From Methanobacteriaceae archaeon UBA349 (GTDB taxonomy: Archaea > Methanobacteriota > Methanobacteria > Methanobacteriales > Methanobacteriaceae), in NCBI GenBank assembly GCA_002509745.1, contig DAWK01000113.1:1-36740 (forward strand): DNA of 36,740 bases. The letters are read 5' to 3'. This document shows, piece after piece, positions 16,272-24,872 of this stretch. Numbering within the stretch: the stretch's first letter is position 1; every line of letters begins with the position of its first letter. The notes under the pieces were generated by a model. That model saw nothing but the letters and a program-made list of their open reading frames with translations. It was not told the DNA's origin and searched no databases. A program made the translations under genes and the position numbers.

Positions 16272-17185
16272 ATGGTGTCAAAAATGATATTAGATAAAAT
16301 AGATAATTTAAAATCAAAATATGCAGATTATCGACTTAATAAAATAAATAAATTGGAAATGAGATTAAATAAAGTTCCTGGAGCAGTTTCAGCTTCCAGT
16401 AATTCACCTGAAAAGAAAATGCCTGACAAGCTCAAAATTACATTAAAAACTCTCCCTAAACAACTTTCAATTGCTAAAAACATGGAAAAAACCATTAAAT
16501 CATTAGATGAAAATCCGGAAAATCCCAGAATGCACATGGATTCAGAATTTAAGGATGGATTTGAAAATTATGCAAGTTCACTGGGAATAAATAAAATTGG
16601 ATATGTGGATGTTCCTTCTGATTTAATATTCCAAGATAGATCCATTTTATTTAAAAAAGCCATTGTATTGACCATGAAAATGGATGAAGATGCCGTAAAT
16701 ATGGCCCCCAGCCCACAAACCCAGGCAGATGGAATCGTAACCTATGAGGAATTAGGTAAAAAAACCAACCTCCTGGCCCAGTATCTGCGAAAAAATGGTT
16801 TTTCATCACACCCCAGTCATCCAGCAGGAGGATTAGTAGTATACACCAAATTAGCAAAAGAAGCTGGCTGGGAAATATTGGAAGACATGGATTATTAATA
16901 ACTCCCGAATTAGGGCCTAGACAAAGAATATCCGCCCTGTTTACAAGTGCAGAAAACCTACCAGACACTTCATCTGATGCCCATCTGTGGATTAGTGAAT
17001 TTTGTGCGAGTTGTGGTAAGTGCATAAAAAAATGTCCTGGGCAAGCTATTGTAGAAAAAAATACTCCTCAAGGATTAAAAACAAAAATAATTACTGATTT
17101 ATGTCATGGATGCACCATCTGTATGAAAGAATGTAGTTTTAACCGATTAGGATATCAAAAAATAGAAAATAATTTCCATTCCTAA
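16272..17185 (+). pseudogene. double [4Fe-4S] cluster protein (QueG-like), frameshifted
   Basis: The first frame runs 16272-16898 (208 aa, ending EDMDY). At about 16869 one base is missing. In the next frame the sequence continues GNIGRHGLLITPELGPRQRI, the expected sequel of AKEAG-x-G, and then FCASCGKCIKKCPGQAI and CHGCTICMKECSFNRLGY, two cysteine clusters for [4Fe-4S] centres, to a stop at 17183-17185. Repaired, it would be about 304 aa. The GRHGLLITPE-GPRQRI block and cluster pair resemble epoxyqueuosine reductase (QueG) and related reductases, but the cobalamin-binding part is not obvious, so a related electron-transfer protein is likelier. It lies 68 bp after the TetR gene. It may be a true pseudogene or a sequencing slip. 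Confidence 0.75.
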
Positions 17186-17341
17186 ATTTATAAAATATTT
17201 TAATTAAATTCACAATTAGTGTATTTTTTTACACTTGAAGTGCATGTCTAAATTTGAATAAAAATTTAGTCCCAGATAATAGCCATAATCAAATTTAAAA
17301 AATTTATTATTAAACATGATTAATACTAAACAGTGATTCAC

Positions 17342-18118
17342 ATGAAAATGAAAGTATTAGCAATAATGGGGAGTCCTAGAAAAAGAGGAAATACCTATCA
17401 GGCCACTCAAGAACTGGAAAAAGAAATGCGGAAACTGGGTGATGTTAAATTTGAATATCTCTTTTTGCAGGATGCCCATCTGGAAATGTGTAGAGGTTGT
17501 TTTAACTGCTTGAGTCGCGGAGAAGAGTTTTGTTCCTTAAAAGATGACCGCGAAGATATTGAAAAGAGAATTTTAGAAGCGGATGGGGTGATATTTGCAT
17601 CACCAGTGTACTGTCAAATGGTTAGCGGCTTAATGAAAAATTTTATTGACCGATTTGCTTATATTTTTCACCGACCGGTTTTTTTCAAACAAAGAGCCCT
17701 GGCAATTTGCACCACCGCAGGTTCAGGTGCTAATGAAACTCTAAAATATCTGGAAACACTACATATATGGGGTTTTGGTAAAATGAATAAATTAGGAATC
17801 ATTATTCCGCCATGGCCCATGAGTGAAGCTTTGAAAAAGAAAAATCAACGAAATATTGAAAAATCAGCTCATGAATTTTATAAAAGCCTTGAAAAAGGTG
17901 GTATGGCCCGCCCTACATTTAACGAGTACGTTCATTTCCGTTTCATGAAATTTACATCTAGTATGGGAGAATACTTCCCCGCAGATCATGAATTTTACCA
18001 AGATAAAGATAGTTATTTTTATCCACTTAAAATAAGTCCTTTTAAAAGAATTGGCGTCACTATAATGATGAAAATAGTTTTATTTTTAATGAGAGATATG
18101 GGGCCTGCTGAAAATTGA
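17342..18118 (+). CDS. iron-sulfur flavoprotein (NADPH-dependent FMN reductase-like)
   Basis: 258 aa. Flavodoxin-like fold: N-terminal FMN phosphate loop VLAIMGSPRKRGNTYQA and the flavin loop FASPVYCQMVSGLMKNFIDR. Between them lie Cys50, 53, 56 and 64, spaced C-x2-C-x2-C-x7-C, the compact cluster motif of archaeal iron-sulfur flavoproteins (Isf). Isf proteins carry FMN and a [4Fe-4S] centre and move electrons between ferredoxin and acceptors. The C-terminal 80 residues are longer than usual and end hydrophobic (GVTIMMKIVLFLM), hinting at membrane contact. GTGAT at 17333-17337 is the ribosome binding site, so ATG 17342 is the start. It follows the [4Fe-4S] gene and precedes the pyruvyl transferase gene by 25 bp. 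Confidence 0.8.
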   Translation: MKMKVLAIMGSPRKRGNTYQATQELEKEMRKLGDVKFEYLFLQDAHLEMCRGCFNCLSRGEEFCSLKDDREDIEKRILEADGVIFASPVYCQMVSGLMKNFIDRFAYIFHRPVFFKQRALAICTTAGSGANETLKYLETLHIWGFGKMNKLGIIIPPWPMSEALKKKNQRNIEKSAHEFYKSLEKGGMARPTFNEYVHFRFMKFTSSMGEYFPADHEFYQDKDSYFYPLKISPFKRIGVTIMMKIVLFLMRDMGPAEN

Positions 18119-18143
18119 GAATTAATGACATTAAGGAGATTTC

Positions 18144-19457
18144 ATGCTAAAAAATTCTTCAAAATCATCTGAAATTCCAATAAATCAAAATAATCTTAAT
18201 CAAAATAATCCTGATTTATCTGGAGAAAAAATAAAAATTCTTTTGGTAGGATATAATGGGGCCAATAATACTGGCTCTGAAGCCAGACTTCATGCAATTA
18301 TAGCTGATTTAAAGGAAATTTTAGGGGAAAATGTAGAGATTACCGTGCCCACACTCAATCAAGAAAATCTCCGAAGGTATCTAAAAGAAACTGAAAACAT
18401 TAAAATTGTTCCTTTACCTTCCATTTACTTTTTCACCATGCGCAAGCTGGTTAAAGAACATGACATTGTAATTTTAGTAGAAGGTAGTTGTTACATGGAT
18501 ACCTGGACTTCCGCTCTTCTTTGGGCCTTTTTATGGGCCACTAAATGTGCCGATGATTTTAAAAAGTCGTCAATGGCCTATGCCGTTGATGCTGGGAAAT
18601 TATCTTCCCTTAATAAACGATTAGTTAAAAGAGAAGCTAGTAAAACTGATTTAATAATCACCAGAAACTACAAATCCCTGGAAATTCTTAAATCCGCAGG
18701 TGTGACTGCCCCCATAGAAGTTACTGCCGATTGTGCATTTGAATTGAAATTAAATCCCGATAATTACAATTTTATAAAAGAAACTTGGCCTGAAGCCGAA
18801 AATAAGTTGGTGGGACTTTCTGTGGTGGATTTTTACTTGTGGCCAGTGGTCATTCGGCCCTGGGGGAGGTCTGAAGACCAGTATAAATGGCCTTATTATT
18901 TCTCCAGTTCCCCTAAAAGGGACCATCAAAGAGAAGCACTAGCAAATTCCTGGGCCCAAATGGCCGATCATCTTATTCAAAAATACCAGCAGAATGTAGC
19001 ATTAATATGTATGGAGGACCTGGATGAGCCACTGGCCCGGAAAATTTTGGAAAAAATGCAGTATTCTGAAAAAGCCAAAATATTCTCCTCTAATAAATAC
19101 AACGCCTCAGAAATGACTGTTCTACTGAGAAACCTCAACCTTCTTCTTACTTCCCGTTATCATGCCTCAGTTTTATCCCTGAGTGAAAAAATCCCGCAAG
19201 TTGCCATCGGACATGATACTCGGTTAAAAAATCTTTATAAAGAAATAGGAATCTATGAAGAATACTTTATAGATTATACTGACCCTGATTTATGGCAAAA
19301 AGTTAGAAATAAAGCTGAAAAGCTTTTAAAATCACCAGAATCTATGCAAAATACTTTAAAAATAGGTTATGATGATCAATTAAAAAGAGCACAGAAAAAT
19401 AAAAATTTGCTAAAAGAGTTCCTTAAAAGATCTTTAAACAGGAAGGGCATGCAATGA
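18144..19457 (+). CDS. polysaccharide pyruvyl transferase family protein
   Basis: 437 aa. The N-terminal Rossmann-like lobe has the family loop ILLVGYNGANNTGSEARLHA. The C-terminal lobe carries LLTSRYHASVLSLSEKIPQV, the S-R-Y/F-H-A-S motif with the catalytic-region Arg-His pair, and GHDTRLKNLYKEIGI. The fold is GT-B like. CsaB and related enzymes move pyruvate from phosphoenolpyruvate to sugars in cell-envelope polymers; distant members act on other acceptors, so the acceptor here is open. GGAG precedes the ATG. The last four bases overlap the start of the reductase-ligase gene (ATGA), so the two are translationally coupled. Confidence 0.8.
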   Translation: MLKNSSKSSEIPINQNNLNQNNPDLSGEKIKILLVGYNGANNTGSEARLHAIIADLKEILGENVEITVPTLNQENLRRYLKETENIKIVPLPSIYFFTMRKLVKEHDIVILVEGSCYMDTWTSALLWAFLWATKCADDFKKSSMAYAVDAGKLSSLNKRLVKREASKTDLIITRNYKSLEILKSAGVTAPIEVTADCAFELKLNPDNYNFIKETWPEAENKLVGLSVVDFYLWPVVIRPWGRSEDQYKWPYYFSSSPKRDHQREALANSWAQMADHLIQKYQQNVALICMEDLDEPLARKILEKMQYSEKAKIFSSNKYNASEMTVLLRNLNLLLTSRYHASVLSLSEKIPQVAIGHDTRLKNLYKEIGIYEEYFIDYTDPDLWQKVRNKAEKLLKSPESMQNTLKIGYDDQLKRAQKNKNLLKEFLKRSLNRKGMQ

Positions 19458-22450
19458 ACTCCCCTATCAAAAATTCTACTAAAAATCAATCCATTTCCAC
19501 ACCATTTATCCAGAAAACACCTGTAAAAAAATTAATAGTCCTTCTTACCGGAGCTAATGGTTTTATTGGGACATATATTGCTCAGGAATTACTCCAACGA
19601 AAAGATGTACAAATTTTAGCAATGGTAAGGGGGAAAAATGATTTTGATGCTAAAATCCGACTAAAAAGAGCATGGAGGGAGTATCCCTATCTTATTGAAA
19701 GCTTAAATGACGGAAAAATAGAGATATTGAACGGAGATGTCACTGAAAAAAATCTGGGTCTGAAGGATTCTCAGTATAATATGCTGGTTCACAATATAAG
19801 CCACATCATACATACTGTAGCTGATTTAAGACTGAATGGCCCATTAAATGAACTCAGGAAGACTAATGTAAGGGGTACTAAAAATGTTCTGTATCTAGCC
19901 CAAAAAGTTGATGAAAATCATGGCTTAGAAAGGTTTTCATTTTTATCCACCGCTTATGTGGCTGGAAAGCGTGAAGGAGATATTTTAGAAAGTGATTTGG
20001 ATTCATGCAACGGTTTTTCCAGTAACTATGAAAAAAGTAAATTTGAAGCAGAGATGGAAGTAAAAAAATCCCAAATTCCTTTTTCTATATTCCGCCCAGG
20101 AATGGTGGTGGGAGATTCTAAAACTGGACAGATAAAAACTTTTAATACCGTTTATGTTCCACTTAGACTTTATTTAACTGGTAAATTAAGATTTTTACCT
20201 ATTTCTCCCTCCAGTAAGATTAATCTAGTCCCAGTAGACTACATTAGCCAATCGGTAGTAGATTTAACATTTAATGATAAAGCTCAGAATTTAACCTTCC
20301 ATTTAACCGCTCCTAACGAAGCTTTACCTAGTGTAAGGGAACTGATAGAATACACTCGAAAGTGGGCATCCACTAATTTAGGAGTTAATCTCCCTCGGCC
20401 TTTATTTTTACCACTACCTCAACAATGGGCTGAAAAAATCCTTAAATTTATATTTAAAGACATTAAAAAGTCTAAAAGTACTGAAGGGTTCGATAAATCA
20501 GTATTAGGAATACTTGCACCATACATACAGGAAAATCGACGTTTTAATCGGGAAAATACTGAGAAGCTCTCAGTAACTTATCCTCACCAGTGGAAAAATT
20601 TTATAGATAATATACTAAAATACGCCGTTTACATGGGATTCTTCCATCGTTCAGAGCGTACCGTTCATGAACAAATAACTTACCGCCTTAAAAGCAGAAG
20701 TTTTCCTGTAGAATGCTTTGATATTGTTAATGGACAGTTAATCAAACGATCAGGTCCAGATATAAGAAAAAAAATTATTCTGGCAGCTAATGCTTTACAA
20801 AAATTAGGTGTTAAACCACAAGATCGAGTAGCCATCTTAGGATTCAATAGCACCCGTTATTTTATTTTAGATGTGGCTATAGGCCTTTTAGGGGCAGTAA
20901 GTGTTCCATTATATTATACTAGCCCATTAAATGAAATAAAAGACCTGATAAAAGATAGTTCATCAAAATTACTCCTTTTAGGAAATGAAAGCGTACTAAA
21001 ACAAATAAATGAACTAGATTTAGAAATTCCAGCAGTTTCATTTGCACTAAAATCGAATTTGAAGCATGAATTTGTTGAAGAAGGGTCTAAAAAGTACGAT
21101 TCCGATCCAGTCCATCATATCATTTCTTGGGAGGAATTTTTGAATATTGGTCTGGAAAATGCCAGCAATGATATTGAAAATACCATACATGTTGATGATG
21201 AAGATCAGGAAACTCCCACCAAAATACCCGAAAATAATATAAGAGCTCCTGTTGATTTTGAATCTCTGGCCACCATTAGATACACTTCTGGAACCACAGG
21301 AGACCCTCGTGGAGTAATGTTCAATCATGGAAACCTGCGCTGGATGGCAGAATTCATTGCTTCCATGCCCCCCTGGAAAGATAGGACTGAAGGAATTTCT
21401 TATTTATCATTTTTACCTATGAATCATGTGGTAGAAGGAATACTTGGCACTTACGCCCCATATTATGCTCCTGCTCCACTAAAACTTTATTTTTTAGAAG
21501 ATTTTCAAGAATTAGCACATGTTCTCCCCCAGGTAAAACCCAAAGTATTTTTTTCCGTTCCCCGGTTTTATGAAAAATTATGGGATTCTTTCAGTGAAAG
21601 TATGTGGGGCAAGATTTACTGTAAAAGCAAAGAACAATGGGGACTAAAAATCGTTTTAAATAAATATTTAGCCAGTTTTCTGGGAAATTTAGTCCTTAAA
21701 AAGGCCGGGCTACATAAGTGCTCTCAATTAATCGTGGGCTCTGCCCCTATAAGTGAAAGCCTCATTAAAAAATTTCAAAAACTGGGAATTGAAATCTACA
21801 ATGCATATGGACTTACTGAAGCCCCTCTGATAACCATCAATAGATTGGGTAATAATCAACCAAACACCGTGGGAAAACCCCTACCCCAGACATGTATTAA
21901 AATAGCAAATGATGGGGAAGTACTGGTTAAAGGCCCTCAAGTAACTAAAGGCTACTTTAAACAGGATAGAAGTTCATTATTCTCAGATGAATGGTTATTA
22001 ACTGGAGATTATGGGCATTTAACAGAAGATGGCAGTTTAGTGATTACTGGCCGTAAAAAAGAAGTCATCATAAACTCTTATGGAAAAACTATCTCCCCGC
22101 TTAAAATGGAAGTCCTTATCAAGTCCATAACAGGCATATCTGAGGCTATGGTAATAGGAGAACAAAAACCATATTGTGTAGGACTTATATGGCTAGATAA
22201 GCCCAATATATCACTAAAAAATCTTGATTATGCTATTATAAACATTAATTCCAGTTTATCCCACCCAGAACAAATAAAACGATGGGCAATTCTAAAAAAT
22301 GATCTTTCAATTGATAAAGGCGACCTTACTGCTAATTTAAAGCTTAAAAGAAAATTCATCATAGAAAGATATAGTGAAATTATAAATTGTCTCTATGAAG
22401 GAAAATTTTCAGATAATATGCTCCATTTAGGGGCTGCAGAGGATATTTAG
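19454..22450 (+). CDS. thioester reductase - AMP-ligase fusion
   Basis: 998 aa, two enzymes in one chain. Residues about 28-400 are an NAD(P)-dependent reductase of the thioester-reductase/fatty acyl-CoA reductase type: TGANGFIG (32-39) for the nucleotide and YEKSK near 192 for catalysis. Residues about 405-998 are an adenylate-forming ligase closest in pattern to long-chain acyl-CoA synthetases: YTSGTTGDPRGV (about 610), YGLTEA (about 784), TGDYG (about 850), GRKKEVIINSYGKTISP (about 866) and the catalytic-lysine end LKLKRK. Carboxylic acid reductases have the order ligase-carrier-reductase; here the order is reversed and no carrier domain is seen. Likely activates a carboxylic acid and reduces its thioester to an aldehyde. 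Substrate unknown. Confidence 0.87.
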   Translation: MNSPIKNSTKNQSISTPFIQKTPVKKLIVLLTGANGFIGTYIAQELLQRKDVQILAMVRGKNDFDAKIRLKRAWREYPYLIESLNDGKIEILNGDVTEKNLGLKDSQYNMLVHNISHIIHTVADLRLNGPLNELRKTNVRGTKNVLYLAQKVDENHGLERFSFLSTAYVAGKREGDILESDLDSCNGFSSNYEKSKFEAEMEVKKSQIPFSIFRPGMVVGDSKTGQIKTFNTVYVPLRLYLTGKLRFLPISPSSKINLVPVDYISQSVVDLTFNDKAQNLTFHLTAPNEALPSVRELIEYTRKWASTNLGVNLPRPLFLPLPQQWAEKILKFIFKDIKKSKSTEGFDKSVLGILAPYIQENRRFNRENTEKLSVTYPHQWKNFIDNILKYAVYMGFFHRSERTVHEQITYRLKSRSFPVECFDIVNGQLIKRSGPDIRKKIILAANALQKLGVKPQDRVAILGFNSTRYFILDVAIGLLGAVSVPLYYTSPLNEIKDLIKDSSSKLLLLGNESVLKQINELDLEIPAVSFALKSNLKHEFVEEGSKKYDSDPVHHIISWEEFLNIGLENASNDIENTIHVDDEDQETPTKIPENNIRAPVDFESLATIRYTSGTTGDPRGVMFNHGNLRWMAEFIASMPPWKDRTEGISYLSFLPMNHVVEGILGTYAPYYAPAPLKLYFLEDFQELAHVLPQVKPKVFFSVPRFYEKLWDSFSESMWGKIYCKSKEQWGLKIVLNKYLASFLGNLVLKKAGLHKCSQLIVGSAPISESLIKKFQKLGIEIYNAYGLTEAPLITINRLGNNQPNTVGKPLPQTCIKIANDGEVLVKGPQVTKGYFKQDRSSLFSDEWLLTGDYGHLTEDGSLVITGRKKEVIINSYGKTISPLKMEVLIKSITGISEAMVIGEQKPYCVGLIWLDKPNISLKNLDYAIININSSLSHPEQIKRWAILKNDLSIDKGDLTANLKLKRKFIIERYSEIINCLYEGKFSDNMLHLGAAEDI

Positions 22451-22557
22451 GAATTTTACGGTAGTATGGAAAAAAATATGATTATATTAAATGATTATAA
22501 TTAATTAAATAATAAAATATAAGTAAATTTACTTTAATAGGTTGAATAGGAGATAAT

Positions 22558-23223
22558 ATGAATTTTAAACTTTTTTTGCTCTCAATCTGGATTCCCAAGT
22601 ACTTTTTAAAAAAGGAATTGAATCATTTAGCGGAAATTACCTTAAATCAACTGGATAATCTATTAAAAATTCACTGCCCTACCACTTATCAACAAATTAC
22701 AAAATTAAAATTTCCTTTAAATGGAAATTTAGAAGAGATTCGCTTGAAAATGGCCCAGGCACATAACATAAGGGTGAATGCTCTCTCAAATGTCCTGGGC
22801 CCAGAAGAAACCGTGCAAATTGCACGACCTTTAATGTTTAAAACCGGTTATGAACTAGGATTAGACATTAAAACTCGTCTAGGTTTAAAAGAAGATTTAA
22901 ATGATTTAATAAAAGCAGCCCATATTTTATACCAGGTTTTAGGTATCGACTTTGAATTCCATGAAGGAGATGGTTGTACCCCCCCTAATTTAAAAAGCTG
23001 CATCATTATCAATCGTTGCTCTTTGGCCCATTACTACTTGCCCCTGACTTGTCAGGTGTTAAGTGGAGCAGATGAAGGAGTAGTAAGTGGTTTGAATTCG
23101 CAAGTGGAAATGATTTTTAAAGAAAAAATTACTGAAGGGGCCTCGGCCTGTATTGCTGCTATTGAATTAAAGAATGAAGATAATAATAATAATAATAATA
23201 ATAATAGAAAAAGCTTAAAATAA
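22558..23223 (+). CDS. ATC-hydrolase-like protein, function unclear
   Basis: 221 aa, good AGGAG site seven bases before the ATG. The N-terminus is hydrophobic (LFLLSIWIPKYF), then helical. The C-terminal third has FHEGDGC, then CIIINRCSLAHYY, CQVLSGADEGVVSGLN and KITEGASACIAAIEL. That spacing of Cys, GLN and E-G-x-x-C recalls the L-2-amino-thiazoline-4-carboxylic acid hydrolase-like family (PF14196), a group of small-molecule binders or enzymes with mostly unknown reactions. The match is from memory and only moderate. It may equally be a novel family. Near its end are eight asparagines from an AAT repeat at 23182-23205, unlike the rest. It lies between the ligase fusion and the GMC flavoprotein. 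Confidence 0.6.
   Translation: MNFKLFLLSIWIPKYFLKKELNHLAEITLNQLDNLLKIHCPTTYQQITKLKFPLNGNLEEIRLKMAQAHNIRVNALSNVLGPEETVQIARPLMFKTGYELGLDIKTRLGLKEDLNDLIKAAHILYQVLGIDFEFHEGDGCTPPNLKSCIIINRCSLAHYYLPLTCQVLSGADEGVVSGLNSQVEMIFKEKITEGASACIAAIELKNEDNNNNNNNNRKSLK
23182..23205 (+). repeat. AAT trinucleotide repeat in a coding region
   Basis: Eight AAT triplets encode a run of eight asparagines near the C-terminus of the gene at 22558. A change of repeat number keeps the frame, so it alters length only. Confidence 0.85.
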
Positions 23224-23340
23224 ATTTTAAATATTAATAAATAGGATTATCGGATAATTGAAATCCGACTTAATTATAATTAAAGGACTAAAATTTAATA
23301 TAAATTAGATTGAACTATCAGTTTATGAGTGGGTGAAGAA

Positions 23341-24636
23341 ATGCGAGCTATTGTTGTGGGTAGTGGGGCTGGAGGGGCTACTGTTGCCCGTGAATTATCC
23401 CAAAATGGAATGGAAGTAATTATACTGGAATCTGGGGGCGATTTTAAGCCATTTACCCGCCGATTATCTTGGAGTGAGCCACTTCGAAAGATCGGGCTCA
23501 TGGGAAATGAAAAAACAATAACTAAATTATTTCCTTATTTAGAAACAAGCCGTTCCAGCAAAGAACTGGTGCTGGTCAGGGGTCGAGGTACCGGAGGATC
23601 TACCGTTCTTTCCTGTGGAAATATGGTTCGGACTGATCAGGGCCTGGAGGAGATAGGTCTGGATCTGGAAAGTGAATTTAAAGAACTGGAAGATTTGATT
23701 AATGTAAAAGAATTTCCCTACAAAAGATGGCGTCCTTTAACTCAGGAAATGTTTAAAAGCGCTGAAAAAATGGGTTTAAATCCTCAAGCAACTCCTAAAG
23801 CCATGGACACTGCAAAATGTGTTTCTTGTGGACTTTGTGAATTAGGATGCTCAAGCAACTCCCGATGGGATTCCAGAAGATTCTTAGAAGATGCACTGAA
23901 ACATGGAACAATTTTAAAAACAAAATCACCTGTTAAAAAACTTTTATTAGAAAAAGGAAAAGTTAAAGGAGTAGAGATAAAATCCGGAATTTCTTCAAAA
24001 GAACTGAAGGCCGATTTGGTGGTTCTCGCGGCCGGCGGTATTGGTACTGCTCAGATATTAAAAGCTTCCGGCCTACCTGCTAAGGACAATCTATGGGCCG
24101 ATATTGTAATAACCCTCGGAGGTATTTCTTCTGGGGCTAAAATGATTAAAGAACCCCCCATGGCATGGTACTCTCAGCAAAAAGATTATATCATATCCCC
24201 TTATGTAGATATATTGTCCCATTGGTTCCATAAACCCTGGAAAAATGTTTCTATTAATGATCGAGTGGGTATGATGGTTAAACTGGCAGATCTGGAAGAA
24301 GGATCTGTTTTTGAGGATGGAAAGGTTCAAAAAGAAATCTCCTCTGATGATAAACAGAAAATGAATGCCGCTATTGCTCAGGTCCAGAAAATAATGGAAA
24401 ATTCTGGTGTTTCAGGCCCATATATTCAGGGAATGTACAATGGAGGTCACCTAGGAGGTACTGTCCCTCTGGAAAAAGCAGATGTAGGTGCAATGAAGCC
24501 ACACTATTTACCTGAAGGATTATGGGTGGGAGATCTATCACTGGCACCTCGTTCTCAAGGTATGCCCACCATATTACTGGCCGCAGCTTTAGGTCTCAAA
24601 GTAGCGCGTAAAATCCTGGAAAATAATGCACCATGA
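23341..24636 (+). CDS. GMC-type FAD oxidoreductase with ferredoxin-like cysteine motif
   Basis: 431 aa. Start ATG 23341, since GGTGA at 23332-23336 is the ribosome binding site; the GTG at 23329 is rejected. N-terminal FAD loop [19 protein letters not shown], then [17 protein letters not shown], typical of glucose-methanol-choline oxidoreductases, and a C-terminal [20 protein letters not shown] that matches the conserved GMC end. Cys160, 163, 166 and 170 ([11 protein letters not shown]) have C-x2-C-x2-C-x3-C spacing, which could hold a [4Fe-4S] cluster; similar motifs occur in long-chain fatty alcohol oxidases. Expected role: oxidising an alcohol or passing electrons from a lipid-like substrate to ferredoxin. 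It closes the plus-strand run, 117 bp after the ATC-hydrolase-like gene. The substrate is not predictable. Confidence 0.8.
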   Translation: MRAIVVGSGAGGATVARELSQNGMEVIILESGGDFKPFTRRLSWSEPLRKIGLMGNEKTITKLFPYLETSRSSKELVLVRGRGTGGSTVLSCGNMVRTDQGLEEIGLDLESEFKELEDLINVKEFPYKRWRPLTQEMFKSAEKMGLNPQATPKAMDTAKCVSCGLCELGCSSNSRWDSRRFLEDALKHGTILKTKSPVKKLLLEKGKVKGVEIKSGISSKELKADLVVLAAGGIGTAQILKASGLPAKDNLWADIVITLGGISSGAKMIKEPPMAWYSQQKDYIISPYVDILSHWFHKPWKNVSINDRVGMMVKLADLEEGSVFEDGKVQKEISSDDKQKMNAAIAQVQKIMENSGVSGPYIQGMYNGGHLGGTVPLEKADVGAMKPHYLPEGLWVGDLSLAPRSQGMPTILLAAALGLKVARKILENNAP

Positions 24637-24872
24637 ATTAATTAAATAGGTGGATAATCAGTTTAGTTTAAATTTTTTATCTAAATCTCTCTATAATCTA
24701 ATTCTTTGTTAATTTTCTGTGAGTTAAACAAATGAATAGTAAGATTATGGTTGAGATATAAATAAATTAAAAATTGAAAAAAAGTAAATAAAATTGAAAA
24801 TAAAATTATTTTTCAATCTATTTTGTCGAATTATTAAAATTTTGGTTTATTTAATGTTATCCGACTTATAAC

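Noticed and set aside
23182..23205. CRISPR-like repeat
   Set aside because: It is a simple AAT triplet run in a coding region, with no spacers.
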